A stretch of 5,926 nucleotides of DNA from Clostridia bacterium (GTDB lineage: Bacteria; Bacillota; Clostridia; DUPQ01), in the NCBI GenBank assembly GCA_030592355.1, contig JAUVJE010000151.1, forward strand, positions 1 through 5,926, written 5' to 3'. Made by a program: the position numbers and the translations under genes. Each line of letters opens with the position of its first letter. The first letter of the stretch is position 1. Below are positions 1-5,468 of the stretch, piece by piece. Under the pieces are notes generated by a model that ran no database searches, was not told where the DNA came from, and was given only the letters and a program-made list of their open reading frames with translations.

Positions 1-96
1 AAGGAAATACAGCGGATAGAAAACTGGCTTAATAATTATCCAAGGAAAATCCTGGGTTACAGGACGCCCAGTGAAATATATGCAGAGGTCGCTTGA
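1..96 (+). CDS. IS30-family transposase, C-terminal end (partial)
   Basis: Frame 1 reads 31 codons and a TGA stop. It ends in the motif NNYPRKILGYRTPSEIY, which matches the C-terminal signature of IS30-family DDE transposases (NxRPRKxLGxxTPxE, family knowledge). The protein would cut and join the ends of its own insertion sequence. The catalytic DDE residues and the N-terminal helix-turn-helix lie to the left of the window, so intactness cannot be judged. The reading frame seen here is undamaged. The stop is followed within about 30 bases by a plausible right terminal repeat. The next gene begins 102 bases downstream on the same strand, so the insertion sequence is inserted just upstream of the regulator gene. 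The family call is confident; the exact IS member is not known. Confidence 0.88.
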   Translation, partial: KEIQRIENWLNNYPRKILGYRTPSEIYAEVA

Positions 97-126
97 TGTT
101 GGCGACAGTTAATATTACAATTGAAC
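97..126 (+). mobile_element. Probable right terminal inverted repeat of the IS30-type element
   Basis: IS30-type elements carry their right inverted repeat directly after the transposase stop. This stretch contains GACAGTTAATATTACAATT, which resembles the AT-rich TATTACAATT-type ends of IS30 relatives in Bacillota. The left end is outside the window, so the match and the exact boundary cannot be confirmed, and no target duplication can be sought. Confidence 0.5.
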
Positions 127-198
127 ATTTCGGTATTAACTATGAATGCATTATAAATTCTTATTATTTAGTGATATACTATTTGAGGGAGATTAATA

Positions 199-1266
199 AT
201 GGAATATATATTTAACAGCTCAGCAGCAATGATATATGATTTTCTAAGGATTATTCTTGAGAAATACAATGCCCTTGATTTTTCTGAGGCTTTAGATGAG
301 TATGGCATAACAAAAGATCCAGTAATTAACCACGCTAAACAGAAACTATGGGATAACAGCATAAACATAACTCCAGGCTTGGCAATTTTTTTCAAGAAGG
401 ATAAAGGCCATAACTCATTTATTGCCTATATTTATGATAAGAAATTACCGGAATTCGCCTCCATCAGTGCCTTGGTGGATGATTTTATGGCTATGTCAAA
501 TAGTGCAATTCTGCAAAACCTTCTTGTGTTTTATGATGATAACAGGAATGATACTGGTTTCTACAAAACCCTTCTGTCTGATAAAGCAGTTTTTTATAAT
601 TATATATTATCAATGGAATCATTGAACGGTAAACAACGCCTGGAGTTCATCGGTCTTCACTGCAACCGTTCATCAATAATGGAGCCTTTGTGTCTATTGC
701 TTAAACAAACAGAGAAAAAAGTTAAAAAAGTGTATTCTGACAACAATGAGCAAATCAGAACTTTCGAAAGACTGATGAAAAGCAAAATAAAAAACAATCC
801 TGGCGAAATATTAAGCATTCTCTCTCACATATCGAATTCATCAATACCCAATGATGAGACCAATAGAATTACATTATCCTATTCATTCCTTAATGAGATT
901 TTGATTTATACAATTGGTAAAACCAATCCAACCGTTCTCCTGGGTATCCATTATGATAAGTACCTTAAGGCAACCAAACATGATGACACCAACATCTCAA
1001 ACGAGAACTTTTTAAAGGCTTTTTCAGATTCCAACAGGTTAGAGATAATCAGGATGCTGAATGGCAAAGAGATGTTCGTCGGTGAAATAACCAAGAACTG
1101 CAAGCTTGCTTTTTCTACAACCTCATACCACATTGATATATTAATAAACGCAGGGGTTCTGCTGAGACGAATCAGCAATAGGCGCGTATATTATAAGCTG
1201 AACGTTGATTATCTCACCCAAAAGCTTGACCTGATTAGAAGATCAATTCTTTCTAATACTTTTTGA
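199..1266 (+). CDS. Large ArsR-type winged-helix transcriptional regulator
   Basis: This 355-residue protein is probably a cytoplasmic DNA-binding regulator. From about residue 267 it has the ArsR/SmtB fold: AFSDSNRLEIIRML (helix 2), the VGEITKNC turn, a recognition helix around FSTTSYHIDIL and a wing ending RRVYYKL. Typical ArsR proteins are about 100 residues, so the N-terminal 255 or so residues are an extra domain. That domain is hydrophilic, has no membrane segment, and I do not recognise it. A similar architecture occurs in long ArsR-like proteins of Bacilli and Clostridia. No CxC metal box is visible. The start is set by GAGGGAG at 185-191, seven bases before the ATG. A TGaTATACT extended -10-like sequence at 172-180 lies too close to the ribosome site to be convincing, so the promoter is unresolved. 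The 40-residue peptide gene follows after 16 bases and is probably co-transcribed. Confidence 0.85.
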   Translation: MEYIFNSSAAMIYDFLRIILEKYNALDFSEALDEYGITKDPVINHAKQKLWDNSINITPGLAIFFKKDKGHNSFIAYIYDKKLPEFASISALVDDFMAMSNSAILQNLLVFYDDNRNDTGFYKTLLSDKAVFYNYILSMESLNGKQRLEFIGLHCNRSSIMEPLCLLLKQTEKKVKKVYSDNNEQIRTFERLMKSKIKNNPGEILSILSHISNSSIPNDETNRITLSYSFLNEILIYTIGKTNPTVLLGIHYDKYLKATKHDDTNISNENFLKAFSDSNRLEIIRMLNGKEMFVGEITKNCKLAFSTTSYHIDILINAGVLLRRISNRRVYYKLNVDYLTQKLDLIRRSILSNTF

Positions 1267-1282
1267 AAAGGAGCCTTAAGTC

Positions 1283-1405
1283 ATGAATAAATGGGAGAAA
1301 CCGAAAGTATTTACAATTGCTGAGAAAGACCTGAAAAAACTTATTATTACCGGGGCATGTTCCCTGTTTTGTTATGCAGGTTGGGGTCAGCCAGAAAAAA
1401 ATTAA
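1283..1405 (+). CDS. 40-residue Cys-containing peptide, modified-peptide precursor-like
   Basis: This short reading frame is supported by AAGGAG at 1268-1273, nine bases before the ATG, and by its place 16 bases after the regulator stop. The peptide starts MNKWEKPKVFTI, like the short leaders with a W/Y-x-K-P motif found on several ribosomally made, modified peptides. A Lys/Asp/Glu-rich middle follows (AEKDLKK), then a hydrophobic, small-residue C-terminal part with ACSLFCYAGWG. The two cysteines, C26 and C30, are spaced CxxxC. There is no export signal or membrane segment of normal length. I do not recognise an exact family. A lasso precursor is unlikely because no Asp or Glu lies at core position 7-9 after T23-G24. 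No modification enzyme, protease or exporter is visible in the window. It could also be a signalling peptide sensed by the upstream regulator. The gene call is fairly sure; the function is open. Confidence 0.72.
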   Translation: MNKWEKPKVFTIAEKDLKKLIITGACSLFCYAGWGQPEKN

Positions 1406-1527
1406 AACTGTTAGTATAAAAGAAATTTAGCACTACAGGAAAATCACAATGGCAAAACCACCGGATGGGCGAAACTCCTTTTCCAGTGGCTAAATGTGTT
1501 CTATAAAACATTAATTGCATGAGTATA
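1406..1527. other. Convergent intergenic region with two imperfect hairpins
   Basis: This region lies between the peptide gene and the end of the minus-strand rhodanese gene. One imperfect hairpin spans 1458-1489: CCAC/GTGG, a C-A mismatch, then GGA/TCC. A second spans 1493-1512: AATGT/ACATT, a mismatch, then TT/AA, with loop CTAT. Neither is followed by a clear T-run on either strand, so a terminator role is only possible. A 14-codon frame at 1449-1493 with AGGA eight bases upstream is probably chance. Confidence 0.35.
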
Positions 1528-2232
1528 TTAGGGTTCTACGATATTATAAGACCAGCCCGCTATTCCGCCGAAATCATAAACATTCTTATATCCCATCTCA
1601 GTCAGTATCCTTGCCGCAACTTTACTCCTGTTTCCGCTTCTGCAATATACAAGTATGGTGTCATCTTTGTTTTCAGTAATATTCTTAATATTTTTGTCTA
1701 TCCCGTCGAGGGGCACATTATATGCTTCGGGAATAAAGCCGCTCTCATACTCACCCACAGTTCTGACATCTACAATAAGCACATCGCCGGCATCCATCAT
1801 AGCCTTTGCTTCTTTCGCGTTTATGATTCTGTATCCGGGCACTTTATTCCCGGTAACCGCAATCAGCTTCGCTTCCCGCGGAATAGTATCTGAATTCAGT
1901 ATTTCAACATCTGCTGTGATAACATGGTCAGGTTCAAGGTCGCCATTAACGCCTTTTGTAATAACCAGGCCCCCGCTTATGTCAATTTGATAATATATAG
2001 ATGTATCTTTTTCGTTGCGGATAATAATGTGACTACCTTCGACAACTTCAATAATCCTACCGTCTATGGCCGTTGAATTACTGTTTATCGATGAATTACT
2101 GTTTACCGGCGAATTGCTTTTCATCGTTGAATTACTGTTTGCCGGCTGCTCATCCTTTATTTCGGTGCCGCATCCTGAACTCAGGAAAATTATAGCTAAT
2201 ATGCTGAAAATTATAATTACTTGCTTTTTCAT
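1528..2232 (-). CDS. Rhodanese-domain lipoprotein (extracytoplasmic sulfurtransferase)
   Basis: This 234-residue protein probably transfers sulfane sulfur on the outer face of the membrane. It has a signal segment (KKQVIIIFSILAIIF, residues 2-16), a lipobox-like LSSGC with C21 as the likely lipidated residue, and a Ser/Asn repeat linker at 32-55. An unrecognised beta-rich region follows at about 57-130. The rhodanese domain (about 135-234) has VDVRT at 154-158 and the complete active loop CRSGNRS with catalytic C197. The lipobox is not ideal, because Ser rather than Leu is at -3. An ATG five codons upstream (2247) is in frame, but GGAG at 2242-2245 sits nine bases before the ATG at 2232 and overlaps the upstream one, so 2232 is preferred. 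The gene is divergent from the ArsR-reductase operon, across 142 bases, which suggests shared control. Confidence 0.85.
   Translation of the reverse strand: MKKQVIIIFSILAIIFLSSGCGTEIKDEQPANSNSTMKSNSPVNSNSSINSNSTAIDGRIIEVVEGSHIIIRNEKDTSIYYQIDISGGLVITKGVNGDLEPDHVITADVEILNSDTIPREAKLIAVTGNKVPGYRIINAKEAKAMMDAGDVLIVDVRTVGEYESGFIPEAYNVPLDGIDKNIKNITENKDDTILVYCRSGNRSKVAARILTEMGYKNVYDFGGIAGWSYNIVEP
2072..2143. repeat. Four tandem 18-bp units encoding the NSNSxx linker
   Basis: Four contiguous 18-base units start at 2072, 2090, 2108 and 2126, each with a GAATTACTGTTT-like core. Units 1, 2 and 4 keep the core exactly; unit 3 has diverged (GAATTGCTTTTC). On the minus strand they encode four hexapeptides of the form NSNS plus two variable residues (KSNS in unit 3). 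Because the unit is a whole number of codons, copy number can change without a frameshift, altering only linker length between lipid anchor and catalytic domain. Confidence 0.9.
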
Positions 2233-2320
2233 TTGGTTACTCTCCATATAATTTATATTCTATTCCTACCCTATTATGCGGTTTTATAATCCTAATAAAT
2301 GGAAATTGCTTGTTAAATTC

Positions 2321-2349
2321 TTGACACACATATCTACATATCGTATTAT
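2321..2349 (+). promoter_or_regulatory. Strong sigma-A promoter of the arsR-reductase operon with candidate operator
   Basis: TTGACA at 2321-2326 and TATTAT at 2344-2349 are separated by exactly 17 bases, giving a near-consensus housekeeping promoter whose transcript would start near 2356. The spacer contains a direct repeat, CATATC-TA-CATATC. Over and after the -10 box lies TATT-ATTAG-AATA (2344-2356), a short dyad. ArsR proteins commonly bind AT-rich dyads overlapping their own promoter, so autoregulation here is a reasonable inference; the exact operator is a guess. No clear promoter was found for the divergent rhodanese gene. Confidence 0.75.
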
Positions 2350-2374
2350 TAGAATATATAGAGGGGAGTCTGAT

Positions 2375-2653
2375 ATGCAGATAAATACTCAACAGAATAT
2401 TGAATATGCAGAAATGTTAAAAGCCCTGGGTCATCCCGCCAGACTGTGTATAGTTAAAAATTTGATTAAAAAGGGTGGCTTTACTGTTTCATATATGCAG
2501 ACGTGCACCGGCTCACCCCAGTCTACCTTATCACAGCATATAGCCAAATTAAGGGCGCTCAAAATCATAACCGGCACAAGAAACGGGAAAGAAATCAATT
2601 ATAAGGTGACAAATGACCTTGTAAAGTCCATAATAAACGTATTATATAAATAG
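2375..2653 (+). CDS. Small ArsR-family repressor of the sulfur operon
   Basis: This 92-residue winged-helix regulator has the ArsR signature LKALGHPARLCIVKNL near its N-terminus, a recognition helix around SPQSTLSQHIAKL and the wing GTRNGKEINYKV. The start is set by GAGGGGAG at 2361-2368, six bases before this ATG. An in-frame ATG at 2276 lies upstream of the promoter and is rejected. The ELCVCDL metal box of arsenic and cadmium sensors is replaced by FTVSYM, so classical metal sensing there is unlikely. Two cysteines, C25 in the second helix and C44 just before the recognition helix, are candidate redox or persulfide sensors. This is inference by analogy with SqrR/BigR, whose two cysteines lie elsewhere in the fold. 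It shares a transcript with the reductase gene 11 bases downstream and probably represses the divergent pair until sulfane sulfur appears. Confidence 0.88.
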   Translation: MQINTQQNIEYAEMLKALGHPARLCIVKNLIKKGGFTVSYMQTCTGSPQSTLSQHIAKLRALKIITGTRNGKEINYKVTNDLVKSIINVLYK

Positions 2654-2664
2654 CGGAGGATATG

Positions 2665-4416
2665 ATGTCAAAGAAAGTTGTTATAGTCGGCGGAGTTGCC
2701 GGTGGCGCGAGTACGGCCGCACGTCTGAGGAGACTTGATGAAAAAGCGGAAATAATCATTATGGAGAGGGGCCCCTATATCTCTTTTGCGAATTGCGGGC
2801 TTCCCTATCACATTGGCGGAACCATCCCTAAAAGAGATTCGTTAATACTTCAGATGCCTGAGGATATGAAGTTGCGATTTAATGTTGAAGTCAGGATTTT
2901 CAATGAAGTAACCAAAATTAACCGTGAAAGAAAAACTGTCTCGGTACTGAACAAAAAAACAGAAAAATTGTATGAAGAGTCCTATGATAAACTGGTTTTA
3001 TCACCGGGTTCGACACCATTTACCCCGCCTATTCCGGGTATTAAAGCGAATAATCATTTTATACTTTGGACAATTCCCGACATGGATAAGATTATCAGTT
3101 ACATCAAAACAAACAAACCTAAAACCGCAGCGGTTATCGGAGGCGGTTTCATCGGCATAGAAATGGTTGAAAACCTAAGTGAACTGGGAATTGAAGTTTC
3201 ACTTGTTGAAATGATGGACCAGGTAATGCAACCCCTTGATTATGACGTCGCCCAGTTTGTTCACCGTCAGTTATCAAAACATCACATCAGGCTTTTCCTC
3301 GGCAACGGAGTGAAGGACTTTACACAAACCGAAATCGGTCAGACAAAACTGACTCTGCAAAGCGGACTTACCCTAACGGCAGATTTGGTTATTCTTGCAA
3401 TTGGCATAAGACCCAATTCAAGCTTAGCTGTTGACTCGGGACTCGAAACAAACAGACGGGGCGGAATAGTAGTAGACAAGCATCTTAGAACCAGTGATCC
3501 TGATATTTATGCCGTGGGCGACGCCATAGAAGTCGAGCATCTGGTTTCAGGAGAACAGACAATGATTCCGCTTGCAGGTCCGGCCAATAAACAAGGGCGG
3601 CTATGCGCAGATAATATAGCGGGTATTGACAGTATCTATGAAGCCTCCCAGGGTACGAGTGTTGCCAAAATTTTTGATATAACCGCAGCTTCAACCGGTC
3701 TTAATGAAAAACAATTGGAAGCTCTTGGCAAGGTGCTTAACAAAGATTATAAGGCAACCATAGTTCATCCCAGATCCCATTCAAGTTATTATCCTGGTGC
3801 CTATCCCCTTACTTTGAAAATATTGTTTGACATGGATGGAAAAATTCTTGGAGCCCAGGCGGTCGGCAGTATGGGGGTTGATAAAAGAATTGATGTCATT
3901 GCCACGGCTATGAGATTCAAAGCGACCGTCTTCGATCTTACAAAACTTGAGTTGTCGTATGCCCCTCCCTATTCGGCAGCCAAAGATCCTGTCAACATGG
4001 CGGGCTTCAATGCAGAAAATGTTCTAACCGGCTTATGCGATAATATTCAATGCCGTGAGCTTGAGGACATTGATATAACGGATACTATAGTAGTAGATGT
4101 CAGAACGCCCGGCGAGACAAGACACGGCATAATAACCGGAGCAATAAATATCCCCGTTGATGAACTGAGGGATAATCTTGATAAACTTGATAAAAATAAG
4201 CAAATCATCCTGTATTGCGCCGTTGGCTTCAGAGCTTATCTCGCCAGTAGGATTTTGAAGCAGAATGGTTTTGAAAGAGTTAAGAATTTAGCCGGAGGAT
4301 ACACCAGCTATGAAACATGGACCCGTAAGTATTTTGACCGTCATTTCGTAGACGAACCCATTGAATACGAACCTTGCGATGCTATTCCGGATGGCGTACC
4401 ACAGGGCAAAGTCTGA
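2665..4416 (+). CDS. CoA-disulfide/persulfide reductase fused to a rhodanese domain (CoADR-RHD)
   Basis: This 583-residue cytoplasmic flavoenzyme belongs to the CoADR-RHD/Npsr family, which uses FAD and NAD(P)H to reduce CoA disulfide, CoA persulfide or polysulfide to thiol and sulfide. The first Rossmann motif is VVIVGGVAGGAS (5-16) and the redox cysteine is C44 in FANCGLPYHIGG. The NAD(P)H motif GGGFIG is at 159-164 and the FAD motif AVGD ends at D286. Family tyrosines appear in SYYPGAYP (around 375) and YAPPYS (432-437). After a short linker with two more cysteines (CDNIQC), the rhodanese domain has VDVRTP at 477-482 and the active loop CAVGFRA with C518. All key residues are present and the length is normal. 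GGAGG at 2655-2659 favours the second ATG (spacing 5) over 2662 (spacing 2). It is the second gene of the ArsR operon. Confidence 0.95.
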   Translation: MSKKVVIVGGVAGGASTAARLRRLDEKAEIIIMERGPYISFANCGLPYHIGGTIPKRDSLILQMPEDMKLRFNVEVRIFNEVTKINRERKTVSVLNKKTEKLYEESYDKLVLSPGSTPFTPPIPGIKANNHFILWTIPDMDKIISYIKTNKPKTAAVIGGGFIGIEMVENLSELGIEVSLVEMMDQVMQPLDYDVAQFVHRQLSKHHIRLFLGNGVKDFTQTEIGQTKLTLQSGLTLTADLVILAIGIRPNSSLAVDSGLETNRRGGIVVDKHLRTSDPDIYAVGDAIEVEHLVSGEQTMIPLAGPANKQGRLCADNIAGIDSIYEASQGTSVAKIFDITAASTGLNEKQLEALGKVLNKDYKATIVHPRSHSSYYPGAYPLTLKILFDMDGKILGAQAVGSMGVDKRIDVIATAMRFKATVFDLTKLELSYAPPYSAAKDPVNMAGFNAENVLTGLCDNIQCRELEDIDITDTIVVDVRTPGETRHGIITGAINIPVDELRDNLDKLDKNKQIILYCAVGFRAYLASRILKQNGFERVKNLAGGYTSYETWTRKYFDRHFVDEPIEYEPCDAIPDGVPQGKV

Positions 4417-4427
4417 GAAACGTCATC

Positions 4428-4487
4428 GTGCCCTGAACTATAATCTCACGAATTAAGTCAGAAACGAGTGAGCATTATCGTTGGCAC
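4428..4487 (+). other. Long interrupted hairpin downstream of the reductase gene
   Basis: A 60-base inverted repeat begins 11 bases after the reductase stop. Its arms pair in four blocks: GTGCC/GGCAC, AAC/GTT, ATAAT/ATTAT and CTCAC/GTGAG, 18 pairs in all, with a CTG bulge, one T-C mismatch, one bulged C and an 18-base loop. No T-run follows, so it is not a classical terminator. It could stabilise the 3' end of the mRNA or be a remnant of a mobile element. Confidence 0.55.
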
Positions 4488-4510
4488 ACCTTATCAATTA
4501 AAATAAAACC

Positions 4511-4532
4511 AAAGCCTGCATCCACAGGCTTT
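4511..4532. terminator. Probable bidirectional intrinsic terminator
   Basis: AAAGCCTG and CAGGCTTT form a perfect 8-bp stem with a six-base loop, between two converging genes. On the minus strand the stem is followed by GGTTTTATTTTAATT, a reasonable T-tract, so it fits best as the terminator of the methyltransferase gene. On the plus strand the following TACATTTATATAAAT is weaker, but it could still end the reductase operon. Confidence 0.7.
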
Positions 4533-4540
4533 ACATTTAT

Positions 4541-4647
4541 ATAAATAGGGCCATTGGTTGAAAACCCTTTATTTAAGCTTGTTTTCAGCCAATATGACTA
4601 ACGCAGTTGCTGAATATTATAATTCCCGGATTATTCAGCAGCCCCTA
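4541..4647 (+). repeat. Left copy of a 107-base imperfect inverted repeat with two hairpins
   Basis: Aligned by hand, this stretch matches the reverse complement of 5321-5426 at about 77 of 107 positions. Exact shared blocks include ATAAATA, GGCCAT, TGAAAAC, GTTTTCA, GTTGCTGAAT, ATTATT and GCCCCTA. The first internal hairpin pairs 4553-4565 with 4581-4593 (13 bp, one wobble, 15-base loop). The second pairs 4606-4616 with 4632-4642 (11 bp, one wobble, 15-base loop). It may be an end of a mobile element or a structured RNA element. Together with 4417-4540 and 4648-4704 it makes up the convergent gene-free region; no small gene is evident there. Confidence 0.8.
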
Positions 4648-4704
4648 ATTATCTTTTTTATATAGTTGCCATTAAATCTGTCCAATATCGGTATTAATGA
4701 ATTT

Positions 4705-5295
4705 TTATATTTTTCCGGCTACTCCGGTTATGAAAACCCCTTTTCTTCTATAGGACTCCGGTTGCAAAGCAAAGCCGGCGGATTTTATGGTTTGAAGCGT
4801 TTCTCTATTTAAATTGCATCCACTTGAAAAGGAATTCCAGTGAGCGTTAATTTTATCGGTGACTTTTATCAGTTTGCCGCCATCAGGTTTAACATGCTCC
4901 ATGAAAATTATTTTTCCATTGTCTTTCAGAACCCTGCGAACCTCCGCCAATCCTTTTATGGGATCAGCTACCGAACAAAAAACCAAAGTAAAAACAATAC
5001 TGTCGAAAAACCCGTCGGAGAACGGCAAAGATTCTGCATCTCCTTCAATCAATTCAACCTTGGTAAAAAAGTCTTTTGAAGAAATTTTAAGACTGTCGGA
5101 AAGTTTTCTGTCAATTATTTTCAGCGAATCAACTTTGCTTTCTTTATAATATTTTAAATTCACACCTGTCCCTGCTCCGATTTCAAGCACATGCCCAGCC
5201 GCCTGCTTTATCAATAATTTTCGAAAATGCGTAAGCAATGCCGTTTCAAAAGGAAACATAAATATTTTGTATGAAATATCCGCAAACCATCCCAT
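4705..5295 (-). CDS. Class I SAM-dependent methyltransferase, METTL7/TMT1-like
   Basis: This 196-residue Rossmann-fold methyltransferase has motif I VLEIGAGTGVN (36-46), an acidic residue D62 at the end of strand 2, GDAESLPF (85-92) for adenine contact, and the motif-IV-like strand FTLVFCSV (102-109). The C-terminal half carries FMEHV (131-135), W153 and GCNLNRET (159-166). This series matches the METTL7 (TMT1) group, whose human members methylate hydrogen sulfide and thiols. With a persulfide reductase next door, S-methylation is the favoured activity, but this is inference. UbiE-like or phospholipid N-methyltransferase activity cannot be excluded. The N-terminus is mildly hydrophobic (FADISYKIFMFPFETALL) and may touch the membrane. 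AGGAGGA at 5301-5307, five bases before the ATG, sets the start. It is convergent with the reductase operon and bracketed by long inverted repeats. Confidence 0.85.
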   Translation of the reverse strand: MGWFADISYKIFMFPFETALLTHFRKLLIKQAAGHVLEIGAGTGVNLKYYKESKVDSLKIIDRKLSDSLKISSKDFFTKVELIEGDAESLPFSDGFFDSIVFTLVFCSVADPIKGLAEVRRVLKDNGKIIFMEHVKPDGGKLIKVTDKINAHWNSFSSGCNLNRETLQTIKSAGFALQPESYRRKGVFITGVAGKI

Positions 5296-5320
5296 GGCAA
5301 TCCTCCTGTTTTTTATAAAG

Positions 5321-5426
5321 TAGGGGCCGCTTAATAATACAATGTTTCAAGATTCAGCAACGGCGGCAGCCGTATGGGATGAAAACTCTCTTTAAGATAA
5401 GGTTTTCAGGCCATGGCCGTATTTAT
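5321..5426 (-). repeat. Right copy of the inverted repeat, in the methyltransferase leader
   Basis: Read on the minus strand, this copy aligns with 4541-4647 in the same order of blocks and ends 13 bases before the methyltransferase ribosome site. Its first hairpin keeps TGAAAAC/GTTTTCA with a 15-base loop (5380-5408). It can extend through a 2x2 internal loop to ATGG/CCAT and then GGCC/GGCT, while the other copy has ATTGG/CCAAT at the same place. The second hairpin is weaker but still pairs GTTGCT with AGCGGC, using wobbles. If the promoter lies beyond 5426, this becomes a structured 5' leader of the methyltransferase mRNA. Candidate promoters inside the repeat are weak. Confidence 0.78.
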
Positions 5427-5468
5427 CGGCGCACTGAATGGAACAAAGCAGAGTGTTAAGGTTCATTA

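Noticed and set aside
172..180. Extended -10 sequence TGaTATACT as promoter of the large regulator gene
   Set aside because: The transcript would start inside the GAGGGAG ribosome site at 185-191, leaving no usable leader, and no -35 box fits well.
1449..1490. Resemblance to a GEMM-I (cyclic dinucleotide) riboswitch: GGCAAAACC, a short hairpin, then GGGCGAAAC
   Set aside because: The invariant GGGACGCAAAGC segment is not intact, and the second hairpin with tetraloop receptor is missing. No gene follows on the plus strand for it to control.
1449..1493. A 14-codon reading frame with AGGA eight bases upstream
   Set aside because: It is very short, with no hydrophobic or Cys-rich pattern, and it overlaps an imperfect hairpin. 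Chance is the simplest explanation.
2066..2251. Plus-strand reading frame rich in ELLF repeats opposite the rhodanese signal and linker region
   Set aside because: It is a shadow of the 18-bp tandem repeat and the N-terminus of the minus-strand lipoprotein, with no ribosome site.
2276..2374. An upstream in-frame ATG that would lengthen the small ArsR protein by 33 residues
   Set aside because: This extension covers the promoter at 2321-2349 and lacks a ribosome site. The ATG at 2375 has GAGGGGAG six bases upstream.
4428..4487. An integron attC site, suggested by paired AAC...GTT inside a long imperfect hairpin
   Set aside because: The end reads GTTGGCA, which does not fit GTTRRRY, and the left side does not fit RYYYAAC. 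There is no integrase or cassette array in the window.
4840..5149. Plus-strand frames opposite the methyltransferase gene
   Set aside because: The minus-strand frame has all the methyltransferase motifs and an AGGAGGA site, so the opposite-strand frames are by-products.
4541..5426. A CRISPR array or simple tandem repeat in the hairpin-rich regions
   Set aside because: The repeats are in inverted orientation, about 107 bases long and only two (perhaps three) in number. There is no regular repeat-spacer periodicity.
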